A stretch of 64,000 nucleotides of DNA from Candidatus Levyibacteriota bacterium (GTDB lineage Bacteria; Patescibacteria; Microgenomatia; Levybacterales; UBA12049), in NCBI GenBank assembly GCA_016186625.1, contig JACPLG010000005.1, forward strand, positions 52,415 to 116,414, read 5' to 3'. The notes beneath the pieces were generated by a model. The model was not told the DNA's origin. It made no database searches and saw only the letters and a list, made by a program, of their open reading frames with translations. Made by a program: the position numbers and the translations under genes. Shown one piece after another: positions 62,459 to 64,000 of the stretch. Each line of letters starts with the position of its first letter. Position 1 is the stretch's first letter.

Positions 62459-64000
62459 TGAAAAAATATTTACCATTTTTATTTTTATTTTTTTTATCTT
62501 TAGTATTTTTTTGGAAATTCTTTATTAATGGATTGATTCCAGTTCCCTCGGACACAATTGTTGGGCTTTATCATCCATACAGAGATTTATATGCCAAAGA
62601 TTATCCAAGAGGGATCCCTTTTAAGAATTTTTTAATCACTGATCCGGTAAGACAAATCTATCCATGGAAAGAATTGGCGATTTCCCAGTTTAAAAATTAT
62701 TCAATTCCCATTTGGAATCCATATGAAATGGCTGGAAGACCACTTTTAGCAAATTTCCAGTCCGCAGTATTTTATCCATTCAACATTTTATTTTTTATTG
62801 TCCCTTTTTGGTTATCGTGGTCATTTTTAATAATGATCCAGCCCCTTTTAGGAAGCATATTCATGTTTCTCTTTCTTCGAAATCTAAAGCTTGATATTTT
62901 TTCTAGTTTTTTTGGAGGAGTGGTATTTGCATTTTCTGGCTTTTTTGTTACCTGGCTCGAATGGGGAAATGTTCTCCATACCGCACTGTGGCTGCCTTTA
63001 ATATTGCTGTCGATAGACAAGATATTCCAACATTCAAAAGAAATATCAAATATAAAAAATAAAAAATTTTTCGTATGGTTTGGTATTCTTTTGTTTTCTT
63101 CGCTTGCATCATTTTTCGGAGGGCACCTGCAGATATTTTTTTATGTTTCAATTGTAACAGCTCTATATTTTATATTTCGATTATACAAACAGTCCAAAAA
63201 ATTTAATATTTTATTTGTATTTTTAATATTTTCTATTTTATTTTTAATATTAACATCTATTCAGTGGATTCCAACTTTGCAGTTTGTTCTTCTCTCAGCG
63301 CGAGGACTGGATCAGGGTTTTCTAGATGTCGAAGGTTGGTTTATTCCATGGCAGCATCTAGTTCAATTTATTGCTCCAGATTTTTTTGGAAATCCAACAA
63401 CCCTTAACTATTGGGGAACTTGGAACTACGGTGAGCTAACTGGTTATTTTGGAATTATACCGCTTCTTTTTGCAATCTTTGCCATATTTATTAAAAAAAA
63501 TAAAGAAGTTTTATTTTTTGCTTTTGTTGCCATACTTGCTTTAATTTTTGCACTACCAACTCCCCTTGCAAAAATACCATTTCTTCTAAATTTACCTCTT
63601 ATTTCAACATCACAGCCAACGCGGCTACTCTTTCTTGTAAATTTTTCATTGGCCGTCCTTTCGGCTTTTGGGCTTAACTATTATTCTAATATTCTTAAGA
63701 ATATTAGAATTGGGGAAAAGAAGTTAGTTTTGTTTTCTTTAGGGCTAGTTGGTATTGGAATAGCAGCGCTTTATGTTTTTACAATTGTTGGAATAAAGTC
63801 CGGAATTGACCCAACAAATTTAGCGGTTGCAAAAAGAAATTCGATTTTACCCTTGGCGATTTTCATAGCTTCACTAGTTTTAATTCTCGGCTCGATGAGA
63901 ATTAATAAAAAGTTTACAAACGTTATTCTAGCTCTTCTTATTTTAATAACAATTTTTGATCTTTTCAGATTCTCCTGGAAATTTAACACATTTTCAAAAA
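62458..64000 (+). CDS. YfhO-family membrane protein, partial (third of three)
   Basis: The frame opens with GTG at 62458-62460, overlapping the previous stop codon, and stays open to the window edge (514 codons seen). N-terminal helix, then VPSDTIVGLYHPYRDLYAKDY (about 28-48), TDPVRQIYPWKELAISQF and IPIWNPYEMAGRPLLANFQSAVFYPFNILFF, as in the paralogues at 46798 and 58065. IAPDFFGNPTTLNYWG is also shared. The outer C-terminal domain would lie beyond the window. Two in-frame repeats are visible: an AT-rich one at 63041-63062 and a 28-bp palindrome at 63683-63710. Confidence 0.88.
   Translation, partial: MKKYLPFLFLFFLSLVFFWKFFINGLIPVPSDTIVGLYHPYRDLYAKDYPRGIPFKNFLITDPVRQIYPWKELAISQFKNYSIPIWNPYEMAGRPLLANFQSAVFYPFNILFFIVPFWLSWSFLIMIQPLLGSIFMFLFLRNLKLDIFSSFFGGVVFAFSGFFVTWLEWGNVLHTALWLPLILLSIDKIFQHSKEISNIKNKKFFVWFGILLFSSLASFFGGHLQIFFYVSIVTALYFIFRLYKQSKKFNILFVFLIFSILFLILTSIQWIPTLQFVLLSARGLDQGFLDVEGWFIPWQHLVQFIAPDFFGNPTTLNYWGTWNYGELTGYFGIIPLLFAIFAIFIKKNKEVLFFAFVAILALIFALPTPLAKIPFLLNLPLISTSQPTRLLFLVNFSLAVLSAFGLNYYSNILKNIRIGEKKLVLFSLGLVGIGIAALYVFTIVGIKSGIDPTNLAVAKRNSILPLAIFIASLVLILGSMRINKKFTNVILALLILITIFDLFRFSWKFNTFSK
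63041..63062 (+). repeat. AT-rich in-frame repeat inside the YfhO-like gene
   Basis: AAATATCAAATATAAAAAAT followed by AA, coding for EISNIKNK in a cytoplasmic-looking loop. It matches, with one mismatch over 22 bases, the word inserted in recJ at 6070-6106. Confidence 0.6.
63683..63710. repeat. 28-bp palindrome inside the YfhO-like gene
   Basis: ATTCTAATATTCTT followed directly by AAGAATATTAGAAT, a perfect palindrome that codes in frame for YSNILKNIRI in a loop between helices. Confidence 0.7.

Noticed and set aside
1..64000. CRISPR array or phage genes
   Set aside because: No regularly spaced direct repeats and no integrase, terminase, capsid or Cas motifs were seen on either strand.

Overview
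The window looks like part of the chromosome of an uncultivated low-GC bacterium of the Candidate Phyla Radiation (Patescibacteria), most likely the Microgenomates side. This is an inference from gene content and style: densely packed genes with few Shine-Dalgarno sites, an archaeal-type aspartyl-tRNA synthetase, a mevalonate pathway with archaeal-type early enzymes, small DUF5652 and DUF1003 membrane proteins, many dispersed palindromes, and a long locus of glycosyltransferases and GT-C-like membrane proteins. The standard genetic code applies, since several genes end in TGA.

Region by region. 1-16 kb is housekeeping: secF, a NUDIX gene broken by a stop codon, a YqeY-like gene, a TrpR-like regulator flanked by two copies of its probable operator, an ABC exporter, CCA-adding enzyme, recJ, archaeal-type aspS, a D,D-carboxypeptidase and gltX, with several proteins of unknown function between. 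16-19 kb holds an L,D-transpeptidase, then a 1.46-kb GC-richer segment (malic enzyme plus tRNA-Gln) bounded by a perfect 23-bp inverted repeat. 19-20 kb has an ECF sigma factor with two small membrane proteins. 20.4-29.3 kb is one long + strand operon for the mevalonate pathway: HMG-CoA reductase, HMG-CoA synthase, thiolase, a DUF35-type bridging protein without its zinc ribbon, mevalonate kinase, a methyltransferase, an HD-domain protein, a second GHMP kinase and diphosphomevalonate decarboxylase. 29-40 kb is mixed: topoisomerase IB, a KAS III-like enzyme, HAD and RmlC-like proteins, CorA and an Nramp-related transporter, nucleases, and endonuclease III. 40-43 kb carries lon under a CIRCE-like operator and a tRNA cluster in which tRNA-Glu seems to lie inside another, interrupted tRNA. 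43-64 kb is a glycan locus: GT2 and GT4 glycosyltransferases, a flippase, and six large GT-C-like membrane proteins of the YfhO and PTPS-related families, the last running off the window.

Two themes cut across the window. First, many transcription units put a TATAAT-like -10 box only 6-14 nt before the start codon, which predicts leaderless or nearly leaderless mRNAs. Second, small repeated elements, many palindromic, lie both between genes and in frame inside conserved genes (recJ, HMG-CoA reductase, mevalonate kinase, YfhO-like), much as Rickettsia palindromic elements do. The best candidates for something new are the in-gene GC-rich element of recJ and its intergenic relative, the inverted-repeat-bounded malic enzyme segment, and the interrupted, apparently nested tRNA.
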